From assembly GCF_036373705.1 (NCBI RefSeq), contig NC_089863.1, forward strand, positions 24,725,917-24,789,916: a stretch of 64,000 nt of DNA, read 5' to 3'. The DNA is from Amia ocellicauda (taxonomy: Eukaryota > Chordata > Actinopteri > Amiiformes > Amiidae). Shown in pieces: positions 1-11,500 of the stretch (position 1 is the stretch's first letter; each line of letters begins with the position of its first letter). The translations under genes and the position numbers were made by a program. The notes beneath the pieces are model-generated. The model was not told where the DNA came from and did not search any database. It was given only the letters and a program-made list of their open reading frames with translations.

Positions 1-1443
1 TAATTACCTGCATCAAAGCGTTTCAGAATTATAATAAAACCGAAAACAAAAGAGGACCGCAACAAACATTAATACACACAGTCAGCTATTGCTATTTATT
101 TTGTATTCGCAGGATCTCGAGCGCACAGTTATGTTTCCAAGCGTAGAGTGGCAGTCTGAGTGTTGTTTGGAGAGGAAAAGTCAATCGTTTAGTCAAGTAG
201 ATTGTTTAAATTAGCTAGATAGATAGGTCTTATACATTTGTATTTCGCGGTTGTGACCGGAAAACATTGACACAAGGAAGCTAATGTTAAGGCATTTTCA
301 TTGCAGCTCACATTGCTAAACTGGCAATTGAATGAAAATGTATAAAAAAATTAAAAAAGAAAAACATATTGGTCAGTCAATTACAGCTATAATTGCAAAA
401 TATTCCTTTATAAAACAAATAGTCACAACCTTTATAGTTAATTTGAAATTGTGACAATAAACAGTTGTGATAATGTCAGGAAACAATACAAGACTCTGAC
501 ACGAGGTGTGTGAGAGTTGACAGGTCTGCTGTTATTATGCCATTTCCATACATCTTCTAATAATGTATTTTTACATAGATATTTATTTAACAAAGTTGTG
601 TTAGATAAGTATTCATCAAATTAATCAATTACAGTATTAATTTATGTGGAAATGATCTGCGATAGATTTTTGCTGCGTAGCGGAGATTCTGCTGAAGAGA
701 AACGTGCAGTTTGTTTACACCGCGTATTTGCTGGCGTTTGCACAACTGCAGAATTTAGGCATAGTATTGACCAATGGAAAGGACGTTACGGTCTGTCATC
801 ATTCCTAGAGATTATATATTTTTACCACAGACCGTGACTCTATGAATATCTAGCCAATCCAATTAAATCCTTTTAATGACATCCAGAAACCCAGAGAAGG
901 GTATAGCACTGAAGAGGAATATGAAGAGCAATAATGTGTCACCATATAACACCCCTTCTCATGTGTTAGTTTAGTGCGTTTATACAGATCCCCATTAGCT
1001 GCCATGTTATTGCATATGTGATTGATTAATTTGAAAACTCAAACTAGCAAGTGCTATAATTCAATAGAATGCAATGTTTTGATCAAAGACCCTTATTAAA
1101 CTTGCAAGTAGAAAATGTGTGGGAGCATGTTTTTCTATCTAGATCCTTTCCCCTCATACACACCTGTCTAGTCTATACAGTTGTGCAATTAGCTTTTGCT
1201 ATTGTGATTGATTAATTACCTGAATAATTCACGACACATTTACACACCCTCATGCATTTTTGGCTGGTAAAAATACCAAGTGGCTGGTAGATGTTTTCCT
1301 TCCACCAGACACAGTGGCTAGTGGCCAAAAAAGTACATTTTATCCCATGCTATAGAGTCCAGGCCAGTCCAGTCAGTGACTCTGCTATAGAGTCCAGTCA
1401 GGCTGTGGTTTAGTTCCTCTATGTCCACTGGAAGGACACTTAC
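1..1443. other. AT-rich DNA, inferred intron 5 of CCT3
   Basis: No convincing exon is visible on either strand. The next CCT3 coding exon would lie on the minus strand left of 1444 and is not found here, so this stretch is inferred to be intronic. A short open frame near 646-837 on the plus strand matches nothing I recognise. A copy of a fragment related to the dispersed 43-bp repeat (agtccagtcc motif) lies near 1360-1405. Confidence 0.6.
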
Positions 1444-4400
1444 CTAGGATGATGACGGATGTGGTCCCGTCTCCCACCTCCTCGTCCTGTGTGCGGCTGA
1501 TCTCGATCATCGACTTGGCCGCAGGGTGCTGCACCTGGATCTGCAGACGGACACACAGACAGTGATGACAGCAGTCTGCAGACCGACAGACACAGACCGT
1601 GGGTGTTAGAGATCGCGCACAGCGCTGGGCGGTGTGAACCAGGGCGTGGAACTCACCTCTCGCAGGATGGCGTTACCGTCGTTGGTCATCACGATGCCGC
1701 CCATGGGGTCCAGCAGCATCTGACGCAGAGAGGAGAGGCACAGTAAGCAGAGAGAGACACAACACATACAGGTTTACAACTCCTTGTTCCTTGCCGAACG
1801 CCTTGGCCAAATACACCACCGCCAACCAGAATAAATAACCCCAATAAACACAATAATAAAGCAGACAATACCTTCATCATGGCTCTTGGTCCCAGACATG
1901 TTCGGATCACATCTGCAATGGTCTGAAAGGGAAGGAAAGAGGAATCAGGGCTCTACGTTTACTGTTTTCATCAGGAGCACTTTGCCCCTATATTGAAAAA
2001 TGTAGGGGCACACTTTAAAAACAAACAAACAAAAACAAAACCAGAAAAACTATTTGCACATCATCACAAATGGTTCATATTTAATGTTAAAATGAAAAAC
2101 AAATGCAAAAATGTTCAAGACATTTAAATACAGACAGTGCTGTACAGTGAAGCCTTGTGTGTGGGGGGGGGGGGGGGGAGTGGCTCAAACCAAAACATTT
2201 GTTCCAAGGGGGCAGCTAGAGAAGTGTGGTCTGGGGGGGGCAGTCGGGTCATACAGGGCAGCGGTTCTCAAACTGGGATCCACGAGAGTCATAGGGGGTG
2301 CTCGGCAACCGCCAGGTTTCTCCTATCAGCAGCCCCTGTAATCCTGCTAACAAGTTTTTACAGTATTTTTAATTTTTACCCCACCCCCCCTTGGGGGGTC
2401 CTCAGCCAAAATCTGGGCGGCAAACGGGTCCCTGGTTCAAAAAAGTTTGAGAATTACTGATATAGGGCACTTCAGGGGAACAGCAGCACCGTTACAAACT
2501 CAAAACGAACCTCAAACGTTTTCCATTTGTTTTTTCCATTTTTGACATATATTTTGAATTCAATATGTATGGCACTAGTTTGATCATATAGTATAATGCG
2601 CCACGGCTGTGCAAAGCACTTCCAGAGGCTCTGAGGCGTGCCTTACACATTTAAACAAATGCCTTAAAAATCACTTGCTCTCCTTTATTGGCTAACCTAG
2701 CTGCTTGTTTTCTGGCTTACTTTGTTGTCTGTGTACTGCACTGCAGTGTTGCATCTTTGCACTGTATGTTTTGACTGTTGCTTGAGTGTAGTGTGTGGGT
2801 AGAAGAGCACATTATGAATAAAATGTATAATAATGTAGTTGAGCCGGTAAAGAAACAAGCATAGCTTGCGAGGCGAACACCAGGTCAAGTAACGGGAAAG
2901 GCTGAGTACTTTGTGCGGTTTAAGCGGATCCAATGTGCCGTCCTTCACGGACGGCTTATCGGATCCAGAGGCAGCAACCTGCACCAGCTCAGCGTCTCCA
3001 TCCTGCCACCGCGGCTCCAGTGTCCCTCTCCAGTGCTCTGCGTCACTGTCATGCTCGCCATGTGAGCTCAGCTGTGCACATGTTGAAGCAACTGTCTCCA
3101 GTGTAAATTCAATGTGAAGTGCTCCTATACTTTACACGGGTGTAGCTGCTGCCTCCGCCATCTCTCAAGGCTTTTTTTAGTAGCTGCGTCCCAGGTAGAC
3201 CCAACTCATCGTCGATTCATTACATTTTAATAATCAACATTACTGCCAAGGTTCATTACTTTTACTCGCAAATGCAAGTAAACACTCACACTGTAGAGCC
3301 CTGGGGACCCATTAAAACGCATTTTGACAGCTCGTGGAGGATGCGGACGGGAGCGCCTGCAGGGAGACTCACCTTGGCTGCAGAGATGTTCCCCGTCTGC
3401 ACCTTGCGGCCAGACTCCCTCTTCATATTCTGACCTGGGGAAGAAACCACCATGACCATTAACATCATACAGTACAAGGCACAAACATAAGCAGGCTACA
3501 AGCCAGCAAAATTGTCTCTCTCCCTCTCCTGTTGATTATATAGCACTGTGTAAACAGGGCACAATAATATAAATGCAAATTAGTTTCAAATTATACTCTT
3601 GACCTCATAACAAATGCACCAGTGACACTCCAGAGCAAACTACAAATATCAAATACATTTTTAATTGAAATAATTTCGTAAATCAGATGTCTTCTCTTTA
3701 TTTTAAACAGAAGGGGGTTTTAATTGAAGAAAACAACTGTAATAAGAAATTATATTAAGGAACCAACTCTTGAACAGTTAAACAATCTTAAGTCCAATGT
3801 AAGCAAATTACTACTTCAATTAAGGATTCAATTAAGTAACAGCTCAGCTGGAACAAAAACCATCAGGGTGGGGGCCCCTCCAGGACCAGGGTTGGGAGCC
3901 ACTATTGTATAAAATATACAGGCCATCACTAGGGGCTGGTTTGTGCTGTATACTACACAATACACACCCATCACTAGGGGCTGGGGACCTCACTGCGTTG
4001 CCTTATTTGGACTCAAACCGCCTAGAAACACGTGTAAACAGTCCAGTAAGTGAAGCCGGTTTGATACAAAACGGACCGGATCACACTGTTGACACGGGGG
4101 TTTCACACGCTAGAAACACGCAATTGATAACCCGTACATACATATATAGCGTTACGTGCCCGGAGGACTATTTATATTGCAATATTGGCCATGCAATGCG
4201 ACCCGGAGCACATGTCAACGGTGAAATCGCATTCATCTCGGCAGTGGCGTGAATGGACGAGTCCCTATGCAGACTGCGGCTCGTTTCATTGCACAAAACA
4301 AGTGGCCTAATCGTCTGGGCCGACCCACAAGAGCAGGATCTGACCACGGAGCAGCTACACACACACACGCATGGATATAGTCTTGTGTTTTTTTACGGGT

Positions 4401-4836
4401 GAGGAATAAGCCAGTGCGCATTTGCAGGGAAACTTTTTCACAGGGGACTGAATGACTTGGCAAAGGCGAGGCGTCACAGTTGAATGGCCCGTTATTTCAT
4501 CAGCGACCGGGCTCCCCACTCAGGAGAGCGAGCACCGGCGACCCCCGGACGGGTTTCATTCATTATATGCCCCGATAGGAGCGTGAAAGAGCGCATTTCC
4601 GAGCTCTCCACTGCGCAGGAAGGTGGGACTCGACGTGGGGGCCGGACAAGCGCTAGGCCCAAACTGGCTCAGCCGCCGCTGCCGCTACGACGGGGAGTCA
4701 CTGCCTGCGTTCGTCCACTACACCCCATCCGTCTTCAAACCGCACGGCTGTCCGGTAGACATTATTAAGGATAAAAACGCTCATAAAGGGTAAATACGAG
4801 CTACTCACTCAACACGAGAACCGGGCGGCCCATCAT
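1444..4836 (-). CDS. cct3: T-complex protein 1 subunit gamma (CCT3), 5' exons only
   Basis: Gamma subunit of the cytosolic chaperonin TRiC/CCT, which folds actin, tubulin and other proteins using ATP. Five coding exons read on the minus strand: 4836-4809 (start, MMGRPVLVL), 3434-3373 ([14 protein letters not shown]...), 1922-1872 ([12 protein letters not shown]...), 1719-1657 ([16 protein letters not shown]...) and 1540-1444 ([11 protein letters not shown]... to DGTTSVIIL). All junctions are AG/GT and the phases agree: 28, 62, 51, 63 and 97 nt. The CCT signature residues NDGNAI and the nucleotide-binding GDGTTS are present. The start is the first of two adjacent ATGs, as in other CCT3 proteins, although the N-terminus is one residue shorter than human (MMGRP against MMGHRP). 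About 100 of roughly 540 residues are inside the window; the gene continues to the left. No disabling change is seen. Confidence 0.95.
2259..2459. mobile_element. hAT-type MITE in CCT3 intron 3
   Basis: A 201-bp non-coding element. Its ends are imperfect inverted repeats: CAGCGGTTCTCAAACT at the left and the complement of a CAGTAATTCTCAAACT end at the right. It is flanked by an 8-bp target duplication, atacaggg (2251-2258) and atataggg (2460-2467), with one mismatch. An 8-bp duplication and CAG-type termini fit a non-autonomous hAT transposon. It lies in the intron between the second and third CCT3 coding exons. Confidence 0.8.
3735..3905. mobile_element. Half of a palindromic hAT-like MITE in CCT3 intron 1
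   Basis: The sequence matches the right half of the 328-bp MITE at 21814-22141: an aattaag/aattaa-rich core, then a block ending in a gggcccctccaggaccag-like end and a gggagccact terminus. The left half is missing, so this is a truncated copy. Confidence 0.55.
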
Positions 4837-5260
4837 CGTGGCTGTGCGCGTGTGTGGCTCGAGCGACTGGAACCTTCTCCTCAGCTCGAGAAAGAGAACG
4901 CGTGCGGGAGGGGCGTGGCCCCAGCTCGCACGCCGACCAATGAGGGACCGGGGAATCCGGACGGACAGCTCCTTCGCCCAATCAGAGCGGAGAAGTGGCG
5001 AAGAAAGACCCACCCGTAAAGCCCAGATGCCGGTTTTTACAGTTTGAAGGGAGGCGGGGCCTTGGAGGAGGAGGAGCCAATGGCGGAGACGACGAGCTGA
5101 TGGACTGGAGTGCGAGCCAACGGCGAGAGAGAAGGCGATTGAGTGACACGGGAGGCAGCCAATCACAGGAGCAGGAGACCCGGACGCACAGGGCAGGGGC
5201 GTCGGCGGGGACAGCCCTCTGTTACCGGTGTCTCCTCGTGGGGGGAGAGGCACCGGGTTT
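4837..5260 (-). promoter_or_regulatory. GC-rich CCT3 promoter with four CCAAT boxes
   Basis: A CpG-rich stretch directly upstream of the CCT3 start. Four CCAAT pentamers lie on the plus strand near 4937, 4978, 5087 and 5159. A GAAnnTTC pair (gaaccttc, about 4869) could be a minimal heat-shock element, but only two half sites are present. There is no TATA box near the start. This is consistent with a housekeeping CpG-island promoter; promoter function is inferred. Confidence 0.6.
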
Positions 5261-6044
5261 CACACAAATAAACCATTTTAAGACTATATACAGCAACTGC
5301 ACAGATCGGATTTAATTATCGCATTAACACCCCTATTTTAATAGCATAGCGGGCCTTGATTTTGGGGTAAGGGTTGTAAAGCTCTCCCTTAGTCCTAGCA
5401 CGGGCTTTGTTCTTTGCAAAGCCCATAGACTGCACATGCGCCATCGATACGCTCCTATTAATTAACTTGAACATGTCAACCATACATAATCTCCTAGACA
5501 CCCCCATAGTATTTTGATTGTTTGTTCCAGATTTAATGCATTATTAATCATATAGACATTTCTGTTATCTACCTGTACCTATCCCACCTACAATAAAAAC
5601 CTTGCTTATTTATCTCAGTAGATTAATAACATTTCAATAAAATAAAATAAACCAAACAAGCTTCTTCAGACACGAACTGTAAAAAAAAAACCAAAAAAAC
5701 ACAATGCTATAGCATTATGTGCTTTAAAATAAAACTAAAAATGGACAGTGTCCAGGAACTGGTGTCCAGAGCCCTGCAAAACCAAGCATCACCTGACAGG
5801 AGCATTGAAATAAACACTCCATACAACGCGGACTTCAAACCATTCTCTTCATTTAATTATGTCCGTGTAAACATCTTCCAACACAAACATGAAATAACAA
5901 TACAAATAAAAACAGAACAGGCATGAACAAAGTACAGGCAAGACTGAGAGAGAAAAAATATTTATTGAAAAAGATAATTGCCTTTTTTATAGAATGTAAC
6001 ATGGTGGCAGATCTGAGTCCAACTACAAGATGGTTAATATAGGG
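5261..6044. other. Intergenic DNA between CCT3 and PDIA3
   Basis: AT-rich and non-coding. It contains short A-runs (around 5682) and several AATAAA/TTTATT strings. No gene or recognisable transposon is seen. Confidence 0.5.
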
Positions 6045-6135
6045 CTTCTCCCAGTCCAGTACAGTCTGTGCAGGACCAGGGCTGAGACCCTGCTGGACTG
6101 GACTGTGTCTGTGCAGGACCAGGGCTTTGCTGCCA
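6045..6135. repeat. 43-bp dispersed minisatellite unit, about two copies
   Basis: About two units of the 43-bp repeat that also occurs at 10586, 31345, 41262 and 55617. Here it is in the orientation reading gaccagggctgagaccctgc, then tggactggactgtgtct. It sits between the PDIA3 stop and the intergenic region. Confidence 0.8.
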
Positions 6136-6207
6136 CTACTTCAAATTGCATAACCATAAAAAATAAATAAGAATTGCACAGGATGTAACAGTCAGGGTGT
6201 GACCATA

Positions 6208-6213
6208 TTTATT
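6208..6213 (-). promoter_or_regulatory. Candidate PDIA3 polyadenylation signal
   Basis: Minus-strand AATAAA about 250 nt past the PDIA3 stop codon. A second AATAAA occurs at 5961-5966. Which one is used cannot be decided from sequence. Confidence 0.4.
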
Positions 6214-6461
6214 TGAACATTCTTAGTTTAGAATTGAAAATATTGCAGTCCGATAGCCCACCAGAGTCACAGGGGGCGAGGTATTGCCCCCTGGTAGAGA
6301 TACACCACCCTCACCCCTCTAAACCACCCCCCACCAACCCCACCATGACCACTTATAACCCTTGCTCTTCCAACACATTTCCACCTTTTCTTTTCCACCC
6401 CTCAACTCTACTTCAACCCCTCGCTTTCTCCCAATCTCTCCCATTCCCTCCCTCTCCGTGT

Positions 6462-8515
6462 TCACAGGTCTTGCTTGGCGCTGCTCAGTACAGGTGTGTG
6501 CGTTGCCTCTCTCTTCAGGTAGCTCAGGAAGTCACTCACCTCACGCCCCCCCTGTAACACAACACGGCGCGTCAGTGAAACATGGCTCAAAACAGGAACA
6601 GAGCCACACACACACACACACACACGTACACCTAAGCTCAGACAGTCCAGAACAGAGTAGATACAGAATTATTGCCAAATCATGTTTGAAAACACACACA
6701 CAGAAGAAACACAGACAATGTGCGCGTGTGCGTGTCTCACCTCATATCTCCTGGGTGAATCCTTTTGACCCATTGGAGCAAAGTAGATGGTGGGGAAACT
6801 GGGGGGAGAGAAAAACAGCAATTCATTCACACACAAATCCATCTCCCTCTCCATCTCTGTGATAGAGAAAAAGAGAGAGAGGGAGAAGGGGTAAAAACAG
6901 GGGAGGGAGGCAGTGTGTGGAAGGCAGTCTCTCACCCCTGGACATCATAGCCGGGCGGGATGTCATTGGTGGTGGCGTCCATCTTGGTGATCAGGATGTG
7001 AGGGTCGGCGGCCAGCTGCCAGAGAGATAAACACAGCCGTGAACACACACACAGCATTGCACAACACAGCGCCAGAGTCCTTGTCTGTGTGTGAGCGCGC
7101 CAGTCTGTGCGTGTGTACCTGCTGTGCCAGCTCGGTGTACTTGGGCTCCAGGCTCTTGCAGTGCCCACACCAGGGGGCGTAGAACTCCACCAGTACGTCT
7201 CTGGAGGCGTCGTTCACGATATCATCAAACGTCTCTGCCACAACCACCTGCACACACACACGGGCGGTTACTGCACACGGCACACAGTATATAGACACAA
7301 GGAGGATGGAGGGAGACAGCCAGCCCGGACGCACCTTCACGGGGCCGTCGTTATGCTCGGGGGGGGCCTCGCTCTTCAGGTAGCGCTTCAGACGCCCCGA
7401 GAAATAATCCAGCAGGAACCTCTCAAGCGCCCGGCCATCGGCCCTGCAGCAGCCAGCACACACAGGCCAGAGAGAGAGAGAGAGCGTGTGAGTAAGAGTG
7501 TGAGTGTGCGAGAGTGTGTGAGTGTTAGGGATGCACCGATTAATCGGCCAACAATCGGTATCGGCCGATTATAGGCAAAACAATTTATAACTTTAAAATG
7601 GCAGATTACTTGCGACTGATTGTGGTGTCTGAAAAGGCATCATGCTTACCTAATGTTTAAAATAGGCTTTTTCTCCAGTCACGTCAATGACAGATAACAG
7701 TGCCAGGCTGCTTTGTTCTATATAAGGCGAGAGCTTTCACACTCCTGCCCAGTTTCCGGATCGGGAGCAGCCGATATTATTAATATTTTATGAACAGCTG
7801 GACGGTGTTTCAGGCTGTTGTTCTGTGGATGGTGTTGTATAACAGCCCCGCAGAGACAATCAGTATGAAGGCGAACACGATTTAGTTACGTGTGCCCATT
7901 TACAAGTTAAATGAATTAATAAATAAATACAACAGATCTGGGTTTCCCTCTAAAACATTAGGACTGGTTGCGTCCATAAACGTCATGACTGAAACGTGCA
8001 CACTTTAGTTCAATTACAACCTGCTATATTGTAGCTGCTGTTATTGTATGATTAATCTTGAAACGTTCGTTGTGTATTTTGTTTTTGTAACTTGCCCTGG
8101 TTAAGGACGTCTGCTAAGTAAATTAACAATAATACAGCAAAAAATCTACTAGCACATATCTTGATGATGATTACAATAATAATAATAGCAAATATTTATT
8201 TTATTGCTGCACATGGAAACGTTTTCTTATGGTAATGTAATGCTTGTCTGAATATAATGTCTATACATGTCCAGCTCTTCCTAATATCTCTTAACAGAAA
8301 AATGTATTTATTATGCTGTCTCCAATCATGTAAAGCAAAAGAATAAAACAGACACAGAAGTCCTTTCCACATCAGGCTGTATCACTCATAGTGTTGCTTT
8401 CTGTCTGTCAAAACAGTTCTTCCATTGACGTTTTTTAATCTTTAAAATACAGATGGTGTTAATAAACGGATGTTTAAAAGTAAATGTTTTAAAGATCGTT
8501 TTTTGTCCGTCTGAA

Positions 8516-8584
<69 letters not shown>

Positions 8585-11500
8585 TATATATATATATTTC
8601 AGATAACTTATGCATAATGCATGAAGCCTGCTACTATAGTAGTGAATAATAATCTTCAGAAGATGTGAATTTACGTGCATATTTAATTAACCTACTGCGT
8701 TAGCCTGTATTGTACATTATTAAATACAGTAATCTGTAAAGAAATCACAGATAATGTGTTCTTATTGAAACTATTACCACAGTATTAACTACAAAATGCC
8801 TCCAACGCTGGTACCCCATTCATAAAAATCCGAGGTAAAATAGACTACCTCCTTTGCAGGAAAGAAATGTATCAGCTTTATAGATGGGTTTCCCTTTGCG
8901 TACCTTTCATTTCTAAAAAATACACCATGTCATATTGGTGGCCTTTATCCTATGTCTGAATGGGGTAGAAGTTTTTTCTTATTCACAAATATGGAAAAAT
9001 AACTTGTATAATTAAAATGAGCTGAAATTAGAAGCCTCATCAGAAGCAACATTTTAATTTAATTTATGACAGGGTAGAAAATTACAGAAATGTCAAAACA
9101 TTGGTATCAGCCAATTATGTTATGAACATCGGCTATCGGTATTGGCCAATAATTTTCTTATTGGTGAATCCCTAGTGAGTGTGTGTGAGTGTGTTACTCA
9201 CGTGAACTCCTCCTTCATGCTGTACTTGTGTCCGGCGGCAGTGCGCAGGGCAACCAGGGGCACCCCCCCAGCCTCCGCCACCCCCAGGCCAAACTCCTCC
9301 AGCTCCTCCCCCAGCTCCGCCCTGTCCGCCACCACGAAGCTCAGACCCCGCCCCGAGAACTGAGAGGCCACCTTCATCACTCTGTGAAGAGAGAGAGAAG
9401 AGAGTTACATCTGGTCACATTTTAGTAATCTTTCATTAGTTTTAGTTAATATTAGTTGATGAAAACCCCTTGCCATGTTAGTCTAGGTTTAGAGTCAGTG
9501 TAATTTGTTTTACTTCATTATCACCATTATGCATTATGTCTGATGCCAGATGTTTACATCAATTAGTGGATGGATACAAAACATATTGATTGACAAGTCA
9601 CAAACAGCTATTGGAAACTTCATGGTCACAAATTACTAATTCACATTATTTTCAGTTTGAAGTCTGTCTTGAAAATGTGTGTAATAAAAATAGAGTTACA
9701 GAACAGTATGAAGCATATCTATGAACTTTATTCAAATGCAAATGTAATCCCACAGTTGCATTTCCATTAATGCACGCGTTATTTAGGTCTGAATCCAAAT
9801 ATAATCATGCCATTTGTATTTTCATATTCCAGTGCACACATTCACTGACAATATTAACATTTCAAATGGCTGTTGCATTAACATTTCATTTTCAAACATG
9901 CCCCCCACTGATACACAAAATACTGCATGTTTACAGTGATATTACAAGCATAAGCATATTGTTAAGCTCTACTGTAGTCAAGCGTGAATTGCGCTTCATG
10001 CTGTAAGCACTTAACTTGTCTTGCTGTACATATAAGTTAACCAATTAGATTCTAACTTTACTAATTAGTTTACTAATTGTATACCAGTCCTGTATACAAA
10101 AGAACAGGCGTTTAACTTCACACAATGTGTTTCAATTTCACATTAAGCCCAATACAGTAAACCACAGCAAGCGCATTCAACGTTTAGTGATACACACGCT
10201 TGGGGACAATCGGGTCACATTCTGCTGCACAGCCCTGCGCAGAGCTGCACAATCCCACCGATCCCATTGGTGGAACAAGTCTGTTGACCAAGTCAAGGCA
10301 TGCATGATTATGATTGGACCACGAAACGGCTCCCTGACCGGCTGCCTCGCAAAATACAGTAATTTATGTCCATTAGTCTAATAGAATTTTCATTTCGTCT
10401 AATTTTAGTTGACTAAAATTAGAAGACATTTATCGTTCCCCTCCCCCCCACCCCCCAAAGTATTTTGTCTCGTTATCGCCATAGTTATCGTCACTGAAAA
10501 TAGGTCTTTGATGAATATTTTTTGTCACAGTTTTAGTTGATGAAATTATCACTGGTGTGGACAAAGTTTTCCTGTACAGAAATAAACAGTCCAGTCCAGC
10601 AGGGTCTCAGCCCTGGTCCTGCAGAGACACAGTCCAGTCCAGCAGGGTCTCAGCCCTGGTCCTGCAGAGACACAGTCCAGTCCAGTCCAGTGCAGCAGGG
10701 TCTCAGCCCTGGTCCTGCAGAGACACAGTCCAGTCCAGCAGGGTCTCAGCCCTGGTCCTGCAGAGACACAGTCCAGTCCAGCAGGGTCTCAGCCCTGGTC
10801 CTGCAGAGACACAGTCCAGTCCAGTCCAGTGCAGCAGGGTCTCAGCCCTGGTCTTGGCCACTCACCTGTTCCTCCAGTAGTTGGAGCCCTTGGGGTTGCG
10901 CAGGTAATCAATGTCATAAATCGCCATCAGCAAGTCCCGCCCCATCAGTTGCTCCCTGTTCTCATTGGTCAGATGGGGGCACAAACCAAATCTACAGAAA
11001 AAAGGTTGGAGGGGGTGGGCAGGAGTGTCATTAAAATGTGTGCATGGCTTCAGAGAAGCAGAGGGACACGCAGCGGGACACAGAGAGAGAGAGAGAGAGA
11101 GAGAAATCTCACATGTTATCCCTGATAAACTTGCGCAAGGTGCCGGGGGTGATGGGTTCGGCGTGTCTCAGCACCGCTTCCTCGAACTTACTGCGCAGCC
11201 GTGGGGGGCGGAACAGCAGCACCTCCCTGAGAAAGACAGAGAGAGATATTAAGAGCAGGGTGTGGACCAGAGTTAATTTTGGCAGCTATTTTAGATATAG
11301 TTTTATTCTTACTCTTAAATAGACAATGGGTCAATTGGAATACACTGAAAGCTGCACACTAACTGGAGATGATCCCGTAGTTAGTACGTAGCTCCGTACT
11401 GAACTAGTCTGCAAGTTAAATAACGGTTACAATGAACTCAGTGGCTAAAGTTCGTCCCCAGCTGCGGACTAAACAAGGTCTCCATTGCAACGAACCCCAA

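Noticed and set aside
646..837. 63-codon plus-strand frame
   Set aside because: Short, AT-rich surroundings, no splice or promoter signals and no recognised similarity.
4801..5253. 150-codon minus-strand frame over the CCT3 promoter and 5' region
   Set aside because: A chance frame in CpG-rich DNA that overlaps the CCT3 first exon.
10537..11034. 165-codon plus-strand frame
   Set aside because: Most of it translates the 43-bp repeat, and the rest is antisense to PDIA3 exon 7.
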